A stretch of 64,000 nucleotides of DNA, from the NCBI GenBank assembly GCA_039881145.1, contig JAYKKI010000074.1, forward strand, positions 9,154,501 through 9,218,500, read 5' to 3'. Position numbers and translations under genes: made by a program. Position 1 is the stretch's first letter. Each line of letters starts with the position of its first letter. Shown here piece after piece: positions 1-11,159 of this stretch. The notes under the pieces are model-generated. The model was not told the DNA's origin. It worked only from the letters and a program-made list of their open reading frames with translations, and did no database searches. The DNA comes from Druceiella hillmani (taxonomy: Eukaryota; Arthropoda; Insecta; Lepidoptera; Hepialidae).

Positions 1-220
1 TCGGTAGGCCGGACTCTATTGCACTCGCCGAACTAGAATGGTTTCGCCGCTACCACGGCAAACGGACACACCCAAGAACATCTGTACTTTTGCAAGTCGC
101 GTCTGCAACAGTGTATCGACACTTCGAGCTCTCGACAGATTTTATTACCTACATATACAACCCTGAGGTTACGAAGGCGACTTCACCTTACCTGGTTACC
201 ATCCCATATGCCGATTGACC

Positions 221-240
221 CATCATCATCATCATCATCA
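221..240. repeat. (CAT)n trinucleotide microsatellite inside the BEL relic
   Basis: Six to seven CAT units lie immediately upstream of the TGIDYFGPL block of the integrase relic, where intact BEL elements normally have a short non-repetitive segment. The repeat probably expanded after the element died. Confidence 0.9.
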
Positions 241-570
241 GCTATACGGGGATAGATTATTTCGGCCCATTGACAGCCACCGTTGGGCGTTCAGCTCAGA
301 AAATATATGTATCCGTTTTCAAATGTCTAACAACACACGCCATACACCTGGAATTGTCACCTCACTCACCACCGATTCGGTCATCATGGTTATCCGTCGT
401 ATGATAACCAGATAGGGCTGCCCGATAGAAATATGGTCGGATAATGGCACCAATCTATGGGCAATTGACAAGGCAACAGAAGAGGAGCAAAGTAAGAAGA
501 TGATCAGCTGGCATTTTATACCGACTGGGCCCCGTGTATGGGTGGCGCCTGAAAACGACGAAAATAGGCT

Positions 571-588
571 TATCTATCTATCTATCTA
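571..588. repeat. (TATC)n tetranucleotide microsatellite
   Basis: About four and a half TATC units interrupt the integrase relic between the catalytic-glutamate block and the VNNRPLT block. Confidence 0.85.
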
Positions 589-728
589 CGGGGGTGTCGT
601 CATCCCACCGAAGAGGTTCTCACTACCCTTCTAACTGAAGCTGTATACACAGTGAACAATCGTCCACTCACGCAAGCGTCCGTGAATCCTGAAGATCCCT
701 AGTCAATCACACCGAATCACTTCTTATA

Positions 729-1509
729 GTTATCGATCAGTTCGAGTTCAGTTTCTTGTTCGGTACAGGTAACAGTAAATTTTATAATTGGTAAATGAAT
801 AAATTGCCTTACTATTTTTAGTATTATTTCTTCGTATTAGTACAAAATATAATTTATATAATAGAATTTATTAAGGAATACTGAACAAACCTATCCCAAT
901 GATTTTAACAAAATTATAATATTAGAAAGGAAAAGATGTGAGCTTTACTCACAAAAACTTCAGAATAAAACGAAACTATTTTGACGGTTCACGTTATATA
1001 ATGATTTATAACATTTTTAGTTACCTAGAAAGAATATTCGTTGCGCTATTTATTCTGATGTTTACTCAAACCCGCTCAATAAACGATAATATTACACTCA
1101 CTATTGTTTTGCACTAAGACTAAATATACGACAAAAGGCGTTAAAATCTGTGTCGACCTGCCGATTGATTGACAGTCTAGCATTTGAATAAACTTCTTGA
1201 CATCCCCAAATGCCAAGTTGTTAGCGCTTAGTCACTTCCGCCGTCGATTGAATTCGTTCGGCTTTTGTTTTATCCAGGGTTAGAGAATTTAAAAGTAATA
1301 TAACGAAACGGACATTTAATTTCACAAAAGATTAGTTAGAAAGACTATTTTGAATTGAAGAAATAGGAAGAGAATTTATTACATTTCAATATTGGGAAGT
1401 AAAAAAAAAACAACAATAAATTATGTTATGAAAAATGACCTTTAAATAAGGTATGATTTTTACCTCCCTCAAACTTCATAATTGTCCAACGGTAATTTAT
1501 CTATATTAA
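729..1509. other. AT-rich intergenic DNA, nothing recognised
   Basis: No long open frame or recognisable protein motif on either strand. A slightly GC-richer patch near 1140-1260 could not be assigned. Confidence 0.5.
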
Positions 1510-2744
1510 TATCATGTTTTCAATAAGGCCATCACTATCTACAACTATACCAAATTGTTCTTTAAACAGTGGTCTCTAAAAATACATTTGCCTTTAGTCA
1601 TTCCCACAAGTGTTCTGTTATTTTTATATTGACACACAACGATGAAGGTATGGAAAATATTGAATAAAAGAGAAGTGTTCCCGATGAACTATTTTTTATC
1701 AGCATTTGAATATATTTATCCAATGAAAGCTAACTTTGTTTCCTAAAGAGAGGAATGTGAGATATATTTGAATTCTTTAAATTGAAATGAGCACAGTTTA
1801 TAGACGAAATAGATTCCAATAATGTATTGCATTAAAAATTCTAGATTCTTACTCTTAGATTATACATTATGATTAGTGCCGAAGAAAACACTTGCACGTG
1901 ATAAACCAGTTATTTGATAAATATTTCTTATTTAATGTACATTGCTAACGTAACCTGTACAAATCTATTATCTATTTCGTACGCATGTGTTCTCCATTTG
2001 AGTATAAGTTAATTAAATTACTAATTGAAATTAATACAAGATACTTTAACAAGTACTCGCGTGAGTTTTCTGAGAGAAGAAATTCCGCCAAACTTGGAAG
2101 TTTCACCAATTAGCTGCCTCCCTGTTATTAAAATTAAATTCCGTTTAATACTTGGTATGTAATCCGATATAGCGTACAATGTATACAAACAGTGAACAGT
2201 AAATTTTGGTGCAGGACTGTAAGTTTTTGTGATGTCAACGTTGAGTTTTATTACTGGTGATGATTAGAAGATATTTTTAACGTAGTAGGTGACAGTTTTC
2301 CCATGCTAATTATCCATTTTTATAAATTCCTTCCAACGAATTGTTTTATTAAACTGTTTAAAGAATATAAGATTTATTATAGAAAAATAGCGGTACCTAC
2401 CTATTGCTAAAGTTACAATTATACTCGAACAAATTAAGTAGGCAAAAGTTTGTAGCGTGACAAATAGTGCTGGCACAATTACTGCTATTTTCCATGGAGT
2501 AGAAAGCTTCCTTCGCTATTTCGCGCTCAATACTAGTATCTCTGAAGTTACAAAAACTTTCCACAGTTCACATATAAAAGATATGAAATTCAATACATAC
2601 ACGTTTCTAATAATATTGTATTCACTCTAAATTGACACGTTTGAAATCGTACATCGATTGAGTTCTTTTTCAGAGACCATTGTTTAAAGAACATTGAAAT
2701 TTGTCATGGTTGTTGGAAGCGATGGCCCTATTATAAACGTATCA
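1510..2744. repeat. 1.2 kb imperfect inverted repeat (candidate foldback or MITE-like unit)
   Basis: The segment 1510-1577 is related to the reverse complement of 2672-2744. Shared anchors are the run AGAGACC, the block TGTTTAAAGAACA and the block GATGGCC, with smaller matches between and outside them. The arms are about 70 bp and clearly diverged. The 1.1 kb between them has no recognisable coding sequence. This may be one old element with terminal inverted repeats, or two copies of a short repeat in opposite orientation. I could not define a target-site duplication. Confidence 0.5.
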
Positions 2745-3558
2745 TTTATTGGTTATATTGGATATCAAATTAAAGCTTTCTATAGTAAAAGGTAAAAAAA
2801 TATATTTAATTTTTATATGACTTTCTTAAACCAAATTCTCTGAATATTCACTGTCCTCCTTGTCATCCTAGAAATTATAAGCGAAAGAAATCTTTAAAAA
2901 ATTTGGAATATTGGTGATGAGACCTTTATTCACCAAATACTATCACTAGAATATTAATAATAATGACTGAAATGCGTGAATTCATGCATTGTAGTGCAGA
3001 GTTTGGGCTCGCATTCTGTGATGCTAATATGGACTTCACATACCTTTTGGTTATGCATCTGTATACATCCACACCACATCAGGGAACACTAATATCCCTA
3101 GTTCTACTTGAGTTTGATCGGTTTTATTTATTTCAATTCCATTGGGATTACCATTTGCATATGGAAACATTTCACCTATCACAATAGTCAACTATTTGCT
3201 AGCTTTTTCATATCCTTAATAATAAATTGTACAAAGGGTTTTTAATCGTGTGTACGTCTAATATGCACTTTGTATTGATATTACCATGTGTTCGATGGCT
3301 TTACGCTAATCGCACTAACATAATAAAGAGGAAAGGTTTGTTTGTTAGTTTTTTAGTGATTCACGCAAAAATATTAATTCTATTTACATATATATTTAAT
3401 ATCATAGATTATAAGTTCCAGAATACCATAGACGATACATTATGTATACGTATCTTTCTTATCTACGTATTCTTTGTTAATGCAATTTAAGTTAAATTAA
3501 GACTTCTTTAAAAATAAACATAAGTAGAAATACGATTTTGATGAAATTCGCTAATGTG
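2745..3558. other. AT-rich intergenic DNA with two short open frames of no known family
   Basis: Open frames of 74 and 87 codons at 2963-3187 and 3227-3490 on the plus strand resemble no family I recognise. They show no conserved motif and are within what AT-rich noise gives. Confidence 0.5.
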
Positions 3559-3559
3559 T

Positions 3560-3655
3560 ATTCGCGCATAGAGATGGAAATTATTCGCGCATAGACATAA
3601 ATTGGCATTTCGGTACGGGAATATCACAAACGTGTCATGTCCCAGTACACTATTT
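3560..3655. repeat. Short direct repeat next to a diverged MITE-end copy
   Basis: ATTCGCGCATAGA occurs twice 23 bp apart (from 3559 and 3582). It is followed at about 3610-3655 by a segment resembling the right end of the MITE at 3924-4164: a shared GG-ACGGGAATAT-like start, then a CAT-GTC-rich stretch, then an ATTTTAT end. It is probably a solo or truncated relative of that MITE. Confidence 0.45.
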
Positions 3656-3794
3656 TATATTTAGTTGATTAAAATAAAGCGCATTATTACAAGTATCCTT
3701 ATAAATATTATTAAAAATATATGCCAACTTAAAAGAACTTTAGATATATAATTTTATTTTACATGTGGTTATTCGGAGCAAGTTGTTTTATGTA

Positions 3795-3932
3795 CGAAAA
3801 TTGTCCAAAAACCTTATAATAAAAGTATATTGAAAATTGTCCAAATGCTTATAATAAAAGTATATTGAAAATTGTCCAAATGCTTATAATAAAAGTATAT
3901 TGAAAATTGTCCAGATGCTTATAATAAAAGTA
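3795..3932. repeat. 35-bp tandem repeat, about four units
   Basis: The motif TGAAAATTGTCC recurs at 3831, 3866 and 3901, exactly 35 bp apart, with a more diverged first unit from about 3795. Each unit ends in TTATAATAAAAGTA, which is also the outer end of the adjoining MITE's left terminal repeat. The array therefore abuts and overlaps the MITE boundary. Confidence 0.9.
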
Positions 3933-4164
3933 CAATGATATAATGCACTTATAATATTCCCGCACCAATGTGTTCGTTTCCCCGCTCCTTTCTCCCTCTG
4001 CGAGCGTGAATACATGCGCTCAAAAACCTTGTAATTTAAACAACTTTTAATTGTTCTTAAACCATTGATTCAAACTAAAGTTTGGTGCGGGAATTTGGTG
4101 TGGAATTTGGTTGGACACATTGGTGCGGGAATATTATAAATACATTATGTCATTATACTTTTAT
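3924..4164. mobile_element. MITE with 49-bp terminal inverted repeats
   Basis: Bases 3924-3972 and 4116-4164 are near-perfect reverse complements with only a few mismatches, giving a 241 bp element with no coding capacity. The arms include CCCGCACCAATGTG on the left and its complement on the right. The interior contains further partial copies of the GGTGCGGGAAT motif at 4083-4096. The superfamily cannot be told without a master copy. Immediately outside the right arm there is a short palindrome built on ATCAAAGTAA. Confidence 0.8.
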
Positions 4165-6529
4165 CAAAGTAATATTTTACTTTGATGAACTATATTACAT
4201 TGAAGCACTGGTTACGTTACCAAAGAAATATTAATCAAAGATAAGATTACGTTAACCAAAAAAAATACATCCTCAAGTCATCCATAGCCGACGGGCAGAC
4301 GAACACGTTATTGACCTAATAAGGTATTCCTTTGACTTTTCGCGCCATGGAACTCAAACACTAAGGTTATTTAATTTAGTTTTGTTAAATTACGATTATT
4401 GAAGAAATTGCGCATTTAGTGACTTGATGATATTATGATAATTTCTGTAAATGTTACATTAGTTACATCACTACGATTTTTTAACTAAACTATTACCATT
4501 TTGAGATTGTAAACAAATCCCTAGTTGTGCAAATTTTACTGCAGTAACTTTTTATATGTACATTTTTCTTTTGAGAATCAAAATTAAAGTTTCAAGCAAC
4601 AGCAGAAACTAAGAATAAACACGAAAGATTATTCTTTGCATGCTTGCTATATGACTTCTCCATTTTCATACTAAGTTTCATGTGATTTAGTCTAATAGTT
4701 TGCGAATAAAAATGAATTTTGCGACTGGAAAAAGGATTTTTCCAAAAAGTACAAAAAAATAATAAGTTCTAAACTATGGATTGTTGGAATGTTTTTTTAA
4801 TGACTAATTACGATATTCTGTAATTACCACTGTATGGGGTTTGTACAGGATAAAAACTTTTTTCATTTAATTCATTCAGCAATTGAAAGTGAGATTGTAA
4901 AGATGACAAACATTTAAGGTTAAAAATATTATATTCCAAATTGGAAACACGCCAGATACTACTACTTTGTTTTTAGAGTTTACTCTTTAAAAATCGATTT
5001 ACATATATAGAGTCAGGTATGAAGTTTTATGTGGAGTAAAATCAGAAGTCCAAAACGTAACAGTATGTAAGTTTGGATGTAAGAAATAATCTCCGAAACT
5101 ACTCATTCGATTTCAAAAATCCTTTCTCTAATATTTAGAAATACCTTCAGGATGGACATTATCTTTTTTCTCATTTCATGAGAATCTGTATGAGAAATCT
5201 ATCGCGATAATAAAATCGTTTAAAGAGGTAATAAAAAGAAAACCTTGTACAAAATTACATTATTGTGTAACAAAAAAAAGCAATACGTATACTTTTGATG
5301 ATGCAATTAGTATATAATAGAAAATAAATAGATGGTCAATGATAATTATTTTATAATATGCACAACATTTCTATTTACAGATTATTTATTTTGTAGAGAC
5401 AAGCAAAACTAAAGTCAAATGAAAATATAAATAATAAAGCGAAGATTATACACAAAATAATATTGAACAGTATTTCTAAGAGAATGCATGGACTCGGGAA
5501 AGCGTTTTCTAAAAACAGAGACTCAAAATTTAATGAGAAAATTCTCAACCGTTTAATACTCAAAAGTCATCAAGAGTTACAAGTAATAATCATGATTATT
5601 ACCTGTAACTCATATATATTTATTTCAGAAACGACTATGAAATTCATATAATATGCAGACGTTGGAAAATAACATATAGACTTTAGAAAGACACATGATA
5701 TATTTCTAATCCAATCAAGTTGTTCCTTAATGCTCATCGTTAAACAAAAAAAAATAATTAAAAATAATAGTTTTAACTAATTTTTTGCTTTTTCTCCTTT
5801 CTGTCTATCACTGTTTATATTAAAGAAAATTTGTAACATAAACTAAACAATTATTCAGAATAACTCACGGTGACTCGAAACATTACAACCAGTTAGAACA
5901 TTTGAACAAAACTATAGAGTTATTAAATTATGTATTTTATTTTATTAAGGATCCCACTTTTCTCTTATTATTGCATTGGAATATTAATATTTTTCTCGAA
6001 GTATGACAAAACTTTTGCATTGCTGACTTGCAATAAATGCACTCTTCCAATTACTAATATGATTGTATAATTTACGGCGGCGTAATAATAAGGTACGCTT
6101 CATAATGCAACTTCTAACACATAGGGACATATGTTTCATCTGGGAACTACAGTTAGCTTCGGGAAAGTTTAAACCACTGTCAACACAGCGACAGATAGGT
6201 CATTAACATGAAGTAACTCATTATAAAAATTAATATTTAAATTGATATTTAAATTCCCTTTTGGTTACGTCGGGTCAATGTGGATGGGGTTCAGATAATA
6301 AGTTGATTCTTTGTAAAGCTTGACAAGTCCGAGTAAGACTAGCACTACGAGGGTTGCGACACTTAAAAGAATTTAACGGTATATACATTAACCTATTAAA
6401 CTATTTGGAAATATTAATTTTTTACAACGCAAATATATTGTCTGCTATGTCTTTTATAGGCCTAAAACACGGTACATAATTCAAAAATTATAAAATTAAG
6501 TGTAGTCGCTATAACTTTTTAAATCTCCT
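4165..6529. other. AT-rich intergenic DNA
   Basis: No gene recognised. Bases 5040-5200 carry phrases such as AGTTTGGATG and CGAAACTACTCATTCGATTT that recall short interspersed repeats common in arthropods, but the match is by eye only. Opposed 62-codon frames around 5375-5651 look like noise. Confidence 0.4.
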
Positions 6530-6590
6530 AGCATGAAGAAAATAGGAATGGTAACATCCCACATGTTACCATCCCTATTCTCTTTATGCT
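6530..6590. repeat. 28-bp arm hairpin
   Basis: Arms 6530-6557 and 6563-6590 match at 25 of 28 positions with a 5-base loop. This is probably a small palindromic insertion. No flanking coding signal. Confidence 0.85.
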
Positions 6591-7683
6591 ATTCGGGAAA
6601 TTAGTTTCGGAGATATGGAAAGGAATGCTTCATTTTCCCATATTTTTCATTATATCCCTAAAGATATAATACTCAAAATTATGAAAATTTTTTGACTCAG
6701 ACCATAGGAAATTCAATATAAAAATTTCGAATCCTTTCCAAAATTTCCAAATAAATATTTCTAAGTTTTATCTGTTGAGGTATGTGCGGGTTATATTTAT
6801 TACTGTGCCAAATTTCAAGTTTCTGAGTCAAATGGTTTCTGAGAAACACAGTTTTGACGGACGGATCAACAGACCCGTAAATGAATTTATAAAGTTCAGG
6901 TTTTTTCTTTGAGTTATCGATTCCTAAAAACTAACCTTGATCGCTTAAATAGGATATTTGGCTATTACGGTATAAGCTAATGGAAAATATTTTTCTGGAA
7001 ATTTCACTGAATGATACAAATTTAAACTTGATGCTTAGACGAAGACATTTTTGATAATGCTATTTTATATATTTGATATTAATATTATGTTAAGACTGTT
7101 AGCCATTCCTGGGATACATAGACAAACGGACGACAAAGTAATCTTATAATGTGCCGTTTTCTCTTTTTTCCATAAGGGGTGGAACACTAAGAATAAAACC
7201 GATGATAAGAATCAGTTAAAAGAGAAAATATTGTGGGGCGTGTGATTGCTAACACGCTTTATATTGTATAAAAAAATATTGATAAATTGTGTATAACGGA
7301 TAAATATTTTAGATGTAAATTAGCCAAAATAAATTTTTAAATCATCAATTTAATTTTTAAGAAAGTTTAACGAAAAATACAAAAAAAAATTAAATAAATT
7401 TCATCTTGTAGATTTCTAGTTAGAACTTCATTACTTTTTTAATAAAATTTGAATTTAATTTTATATAAAATTTAAATTTCGTTTTATTTAAATAACACAG
7501 TACATCATCTGAGAGAAATTTAGCAAGGAGTTAATTTGGTTGCAGAACCTTATTTACGTATCAGGTTAAAGTGGCAAACTTAGATCACACGGAAAAAAGT
7601 TAATACGAATTGGTTAATTAGCAAGGTTGCTATTCATGAGTGCATTAAAATGTGAAATCGATTGTGCCATTTCTCAAAGGTTT
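6591..7683. other. AT-rich intergenic DNA with a possible degraded interspersed repeat
   Basis: No gene recognised. Bases 6800-6885 contain AATTTCAAGTTTCTGAGTCA followed by a GACGGACGG-type stretch. This style of sequence recurs at the ends of interspersed repeats in many arthropod genomes, but I could not delimit an element. Confidence 0.35.
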
Positions 7684-7736
7684 ATTTACGAGCCCGTGAT
7701 GCATGGCGATGCTATAAGCATAAAGGGCTCGTAAAT
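7684..7736. repeat. Short perfect inverted repeat
   Basis: ATTTACGAGCCC at 7684-7695 is repeated as its exact complement at 7725-7736, with a 29-base loop. Confidence 0.85.
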
Positions 7737-7805
7737 TGATATACAGTTCATGGGTTTTGCTTTTTTTTTGTAAGTTTTAGAAACAAATATTATCATAATT
7801 TTAAA

Positions 7806-7965
7806 CACAATTAAATAAAACTACGTGGTCTAGTATTATTTCTACTTTCTTTAAGTTCTGTACAACGACCTAGGTTTCGTTGTATTACATCTTCAGGTGG
7901 GCTATTAGCAAAGACTTTAATTGTGAATAATGAATTTCTACAAAATTAACGCCAAATATATTCAA
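7806..7965 (+). mobile_element. Copy A of the hammerhead-bearing short repeat family (one arm deleted)
   Basis: One inverted arm (about 7806-7910) is followed directly by the family's one-sided tail (about 7917-7965, through AACGCCAAATATATTCAA). The second arm is missing, so this is an internally deleted copy. On the minus strand the arm carries the hammerhead-like motif at 7863-7900 with core CTGAAGA, GAA and the cleavage-site C intact. Three bases are lost from helix II and helix I is weakened, so activity is unlikely. No clear target-site duplication. Confidence 0.85.
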
Positions 7966-10404
7966 TATTCATATCTTTAAAGTTCATTTTGAGAAAGTGT
8001 CATTTGTATTATGTTGTTTTAAAATGATCATCTACCAAGTGTATATATTTGAAACCGCCTTATTTGCAAACATGTTAGACTATTTTTATTTTGTACGTAG
8101 TTTTTATTTTAGCCAGTTAACTTAACCTAAATTAAGCCAACTTGTACCAAACTATATACCGATAGATTAACAAAAATTGCATCTGACTCAAATTAGTGTT
8201 ATTTTTGAATATTTATATATTCCATATATAAACATTCGGGATAACCTTAATTGGAATCAGGTGACGATGACCAATGAAAACATAGTAAAATTATTTCGAA
8301 ATTAAAAAATGGAGATCTCTGCAATACTTGTATTTTTTTGCAAAATTTACATTAGACCGGTTGGATCTAGCTTTTTTATTTATTGTATCAATTACAACAC
8401 TGAATTTTACCAAATAAATTCTTATCTCTCTATCGATTTGAGTAAATGTGTAAAAAGCTTACGTTTTTCATTTTGTATAAATCTGGTCGTTAAAGTGATA
8501 GCGGTCTGAAAACTGCTCACGTTAGCTATATTCAAAGTTGGGATAGATTTAAAGTTAAATAAATCTAGACGCATAGCTTTAACTTATTCATCTATCTTTT
8601 TCTAGTAAAACTCTGCAAGAACTTGGCTGTTTTTATCCCACTATTTTAATGTTAATTTTTAAAGACAGACTTTTACATTAGATTATAATTAATAAAGCCT
8701 GCATTATAGCGTTTATAAGACCAAGTTTTAAAACTGATTACATGTATTAAATAGTTAATAATTTGTAAGTTAAGCAAATACTCAAATCTTGGTGCGATAT
8801 TTGAATGGCACATATAACACATTTTATAGTTGAAAGTAATTGCTTAGGTACGATTTTTACTATTATGTTCTACCATCTGTAATAAAACTAAAGGTAACAT
8901 TTTAAAGATTTCGATACCGTGGCCTAAAATACTTTTTAAAGAACTTATAATTAAACATGAAATGTCAATAGCAATTAGCAGCGTAGTATAGCCGTTAGTA
9001 GGTTTATAAATTTTTGATACAAATTAAACTTGAAGTAACTGCGCAGTTTCATATTATCACTATCGATTTAATTGCGGTTAGCTCGCCGATCATCTTTAAT
9101 ATCGCCACTAGTAAGTTCAAAAAAACAATAATACAAGTCACATAATATTTTAAAACTCATCCTTGAGAAATTGAAAATCAGGGATAAATTTGAAAATAAT
9201 ATCTAATAAATTGATCCTTATTTTTGGTTATTGAAACGTAATAAACTTACCACTTTGTTATTTTGTCCTAATCTGATTTTCCGTCATCATTTAAATCAAT
9301 TTGTTTTAAATAATGCCAAATTCCCGCTTCGATACTTGCTAACACCATTTTTACACTGTTTGTTAATATTACCCAAGTGCTCCTTAGCTTTCGTTTTTTC
9401 CTGATATTTTATAAGCTGAAGACTTTTATTCCAATCGAAACGTTGAAAAATAGACTGAGTTATAGGGATTAAACTAATATAAAATTTTATAAAGGCGCAA
9501 ATGTGAATGCGAACCCGAATGTTTGGTACCGGTATTTGATCCGGTATCATTACATTCGGAAACATTACATTATGAAATAAGAGTATGGCCAGCGAGTGAA
9601 AGTTCAATGGTGCTGGCCTTTTTAACACACTGCAAGCAAAAAGGTATCAAAGTTTTATTTTTGAAATTTTATTATTCGCTGCATTAATTTTATTACTAGT
9701 CGATAAAGATTGTATTATTGTCTTAGTTAATAAAGGAAGATATAAACAAAAAAAAGTGTTATTTACTCTATTATTATCGTAAAAAATCGATGATTTTAAA
9801 TGCTTAATTAATGTTGTAATTTTCTGTTATGGTGGACAGTTGTAGCTGTTTTTTTCGATTTAGGGGAGAAGTGATTCAGTTTTTTTTCAAACTTGTTGCA
9901 TAGGTAAGGTAAATAGAAAATTTATGTTAAAAACTTCACTCATTTTTGGTTTATATAACATACTATATTTCTTCGCAATTATTCGTTTCGAAATTCAAGT
10001 TTTTAAAATTTTTTTTAAATATTTTTATGTATTTAAATATTTTTACGATTCTTTTTAATTCGAATTCGAAAATACAAAAAAAAATATTAAACCTAAAACT
10101 GTAAGATAGATGCTTCTTGCCACATAAGTCTAATGGATGTTCTTCCGCCATGTTAATACAAGGGTAATTTATGTCTAACCTACAAGAGAGATGTAAATTT
10201 TTTTCGAGTTTTTTTATTAACATTGGGATTTACTAGTCCTTGCTGGCCATAATTTAAAAGAAACTTTGGAAAAAGTTATCAACGCTGATCAACTTAATGT
10301 CGTATATTTTCATCTGATTTGATGCCGTGGAAATCGTGCAAATTCTTAAATTCCTCGACCTAATTGGAGCTTAAATAATCGAATTGACGTGATATATGTA
10401 TATA
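7966..10404. other. AT-rich intergenic DNA
   Basis: No recognisable gene. A 110-codon minus-strand frame at 9296-9628 has no conserved motif and low-complexity composition. A 66-codon plus frame at 8309 and an 86-codon minus frame at 9963-10223 are likewise unremarkable. Confidence 0.45.
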
Positions 10405-10410
10405 TTAAAA

Positions 10411-10520
10411 AAGGGTTTTGATGAAGTAGATAATTTGATATTAATTCAAAAGCTTGCATCCAATTGTGTGAAAGACAATCTTCTTAGATGGTTTTTCTTA
10501 TACTTTATAGATAACAAGCA
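10411..10520 (+). pseudogene. LINE reverse transcriptase fragment
   Basis: A 36-codon open stretch reads KGFDEVDNLILIQKLA and then DNLLRWFFLYF. It matches the order of the third and fourth conserved blocks of non-LTR reverse transcriptases: a catalytic-aspartate block of FDxVDH type, then a NLLRWxxSYL-type block. It ends at a stop at 10520. No other blocks of this element were found nearby. It is an isolated fossil on the opposite strand to the relic at 11.2-12.1 kb, so probably a separate insertion. Confidence 0.6.
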
Positions 10521-10685
10521 ATGAAAACAAAACGAATTTCTCTTAACTTAAGTTCTTGCTTATAAATGATTTCTTGTATGGCACATAAATAAATTATTAT
10601 GAACTATAAACGTCTATTCTCAATATTTTATTATTTTTCAATGTTATTATTCAATTTATTTATCAATGATACTTGTTTCAAGAGA

Positions 10686-10725
10686 CCACCGCTGGTCATA
10701 ACAAGATTATTAGGACTAGCGGTGG
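10686..10725. repeat. Short inverted repeat
   Basis: CCACCGCTGGTC at 10686-10697 pairs with GACTAGCGGTGG at 10714-10725 (11 of 12), loop 16 bases. Confidence 0.75.
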
Positions 10726-11159
10726 CCTAGGCTACCGATCGATATTTAACTTAATGATTTATCTAAACTCCTGATCATATGAAAGAAAACAGAACATATG
10801 GTTATATGACAATAACTAATAAGACAGAAACGTACAAAAATTCGAATAAATATCTTCTTGTGATCAGTCGTGGAGTACCAATCAAATCCATAACCCAATT
10901 TCTAAAATGATCAATGGAGCAAAAATAATTATTTGGACTGGTTGCATTTCGGCAATACGGCATTGAACAATGTGAGGTCACGAAAGAGAGGTGAAAGCTA
11001 CTAGGTACTTAAGCGCACTCTGGAGAGATGAAATAAATAATCACATATTCCTCCATGTAGCAACAAGAACATAATGCCCTACTAAATTTAAGATTGAGAG
11101 ATTATCAACGTAAAGACGTAATAATTAAAAAAAAATGAAACGCTTGATCAATAACTATT

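Larger units (their letters stand above)
1..728 (+). pseudogene. BEL/Pao retrotransposon pol relic (integrase region)
   Basis: This is a degenerate integrase region of a BEL/Pao LTR retrotransposon, recognised by conserved blocks in order across shifting frames. From about 243 the frame reads TGIDYFGPLTATVG, the classic first-aspartate block. SLTTDSVIMVIRR follows in another frame near 358-400, then GCPIEIWSDNGTN with the second aspartate at about 416-455, then WHFIPTGP near 512-533. HPTEEVLTTLL and VNNRPLTQASVNPEDP follow at about 605-702, and SITPNHFL ends it at about 702-728. Frameshifts and stops break the frame. In the block that should hold the catalytic glutamate, after GGA, there is a stop where tryptophan is usual and lysine where glutamate is usual, so the enzyme is dead. 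The first 190 bases are probably upstream pol but I could not align them. No LTR is visible inside the window; the element may continue to the left. Confidence 0.85.

Noticed and set aside
215..415. Frame starting with six histidines as a metal-binding or tagged protein
   Set aside because: The histidines come from a (CAT)n microsatellite inside a BEL integrase relic; it is not a tag or vector sequence.
3795..3932. 35-bp repeats as a CRISPR array
   Set aside because: Units are contiguous with no unique spacers, and the DNA is eukaryotic.
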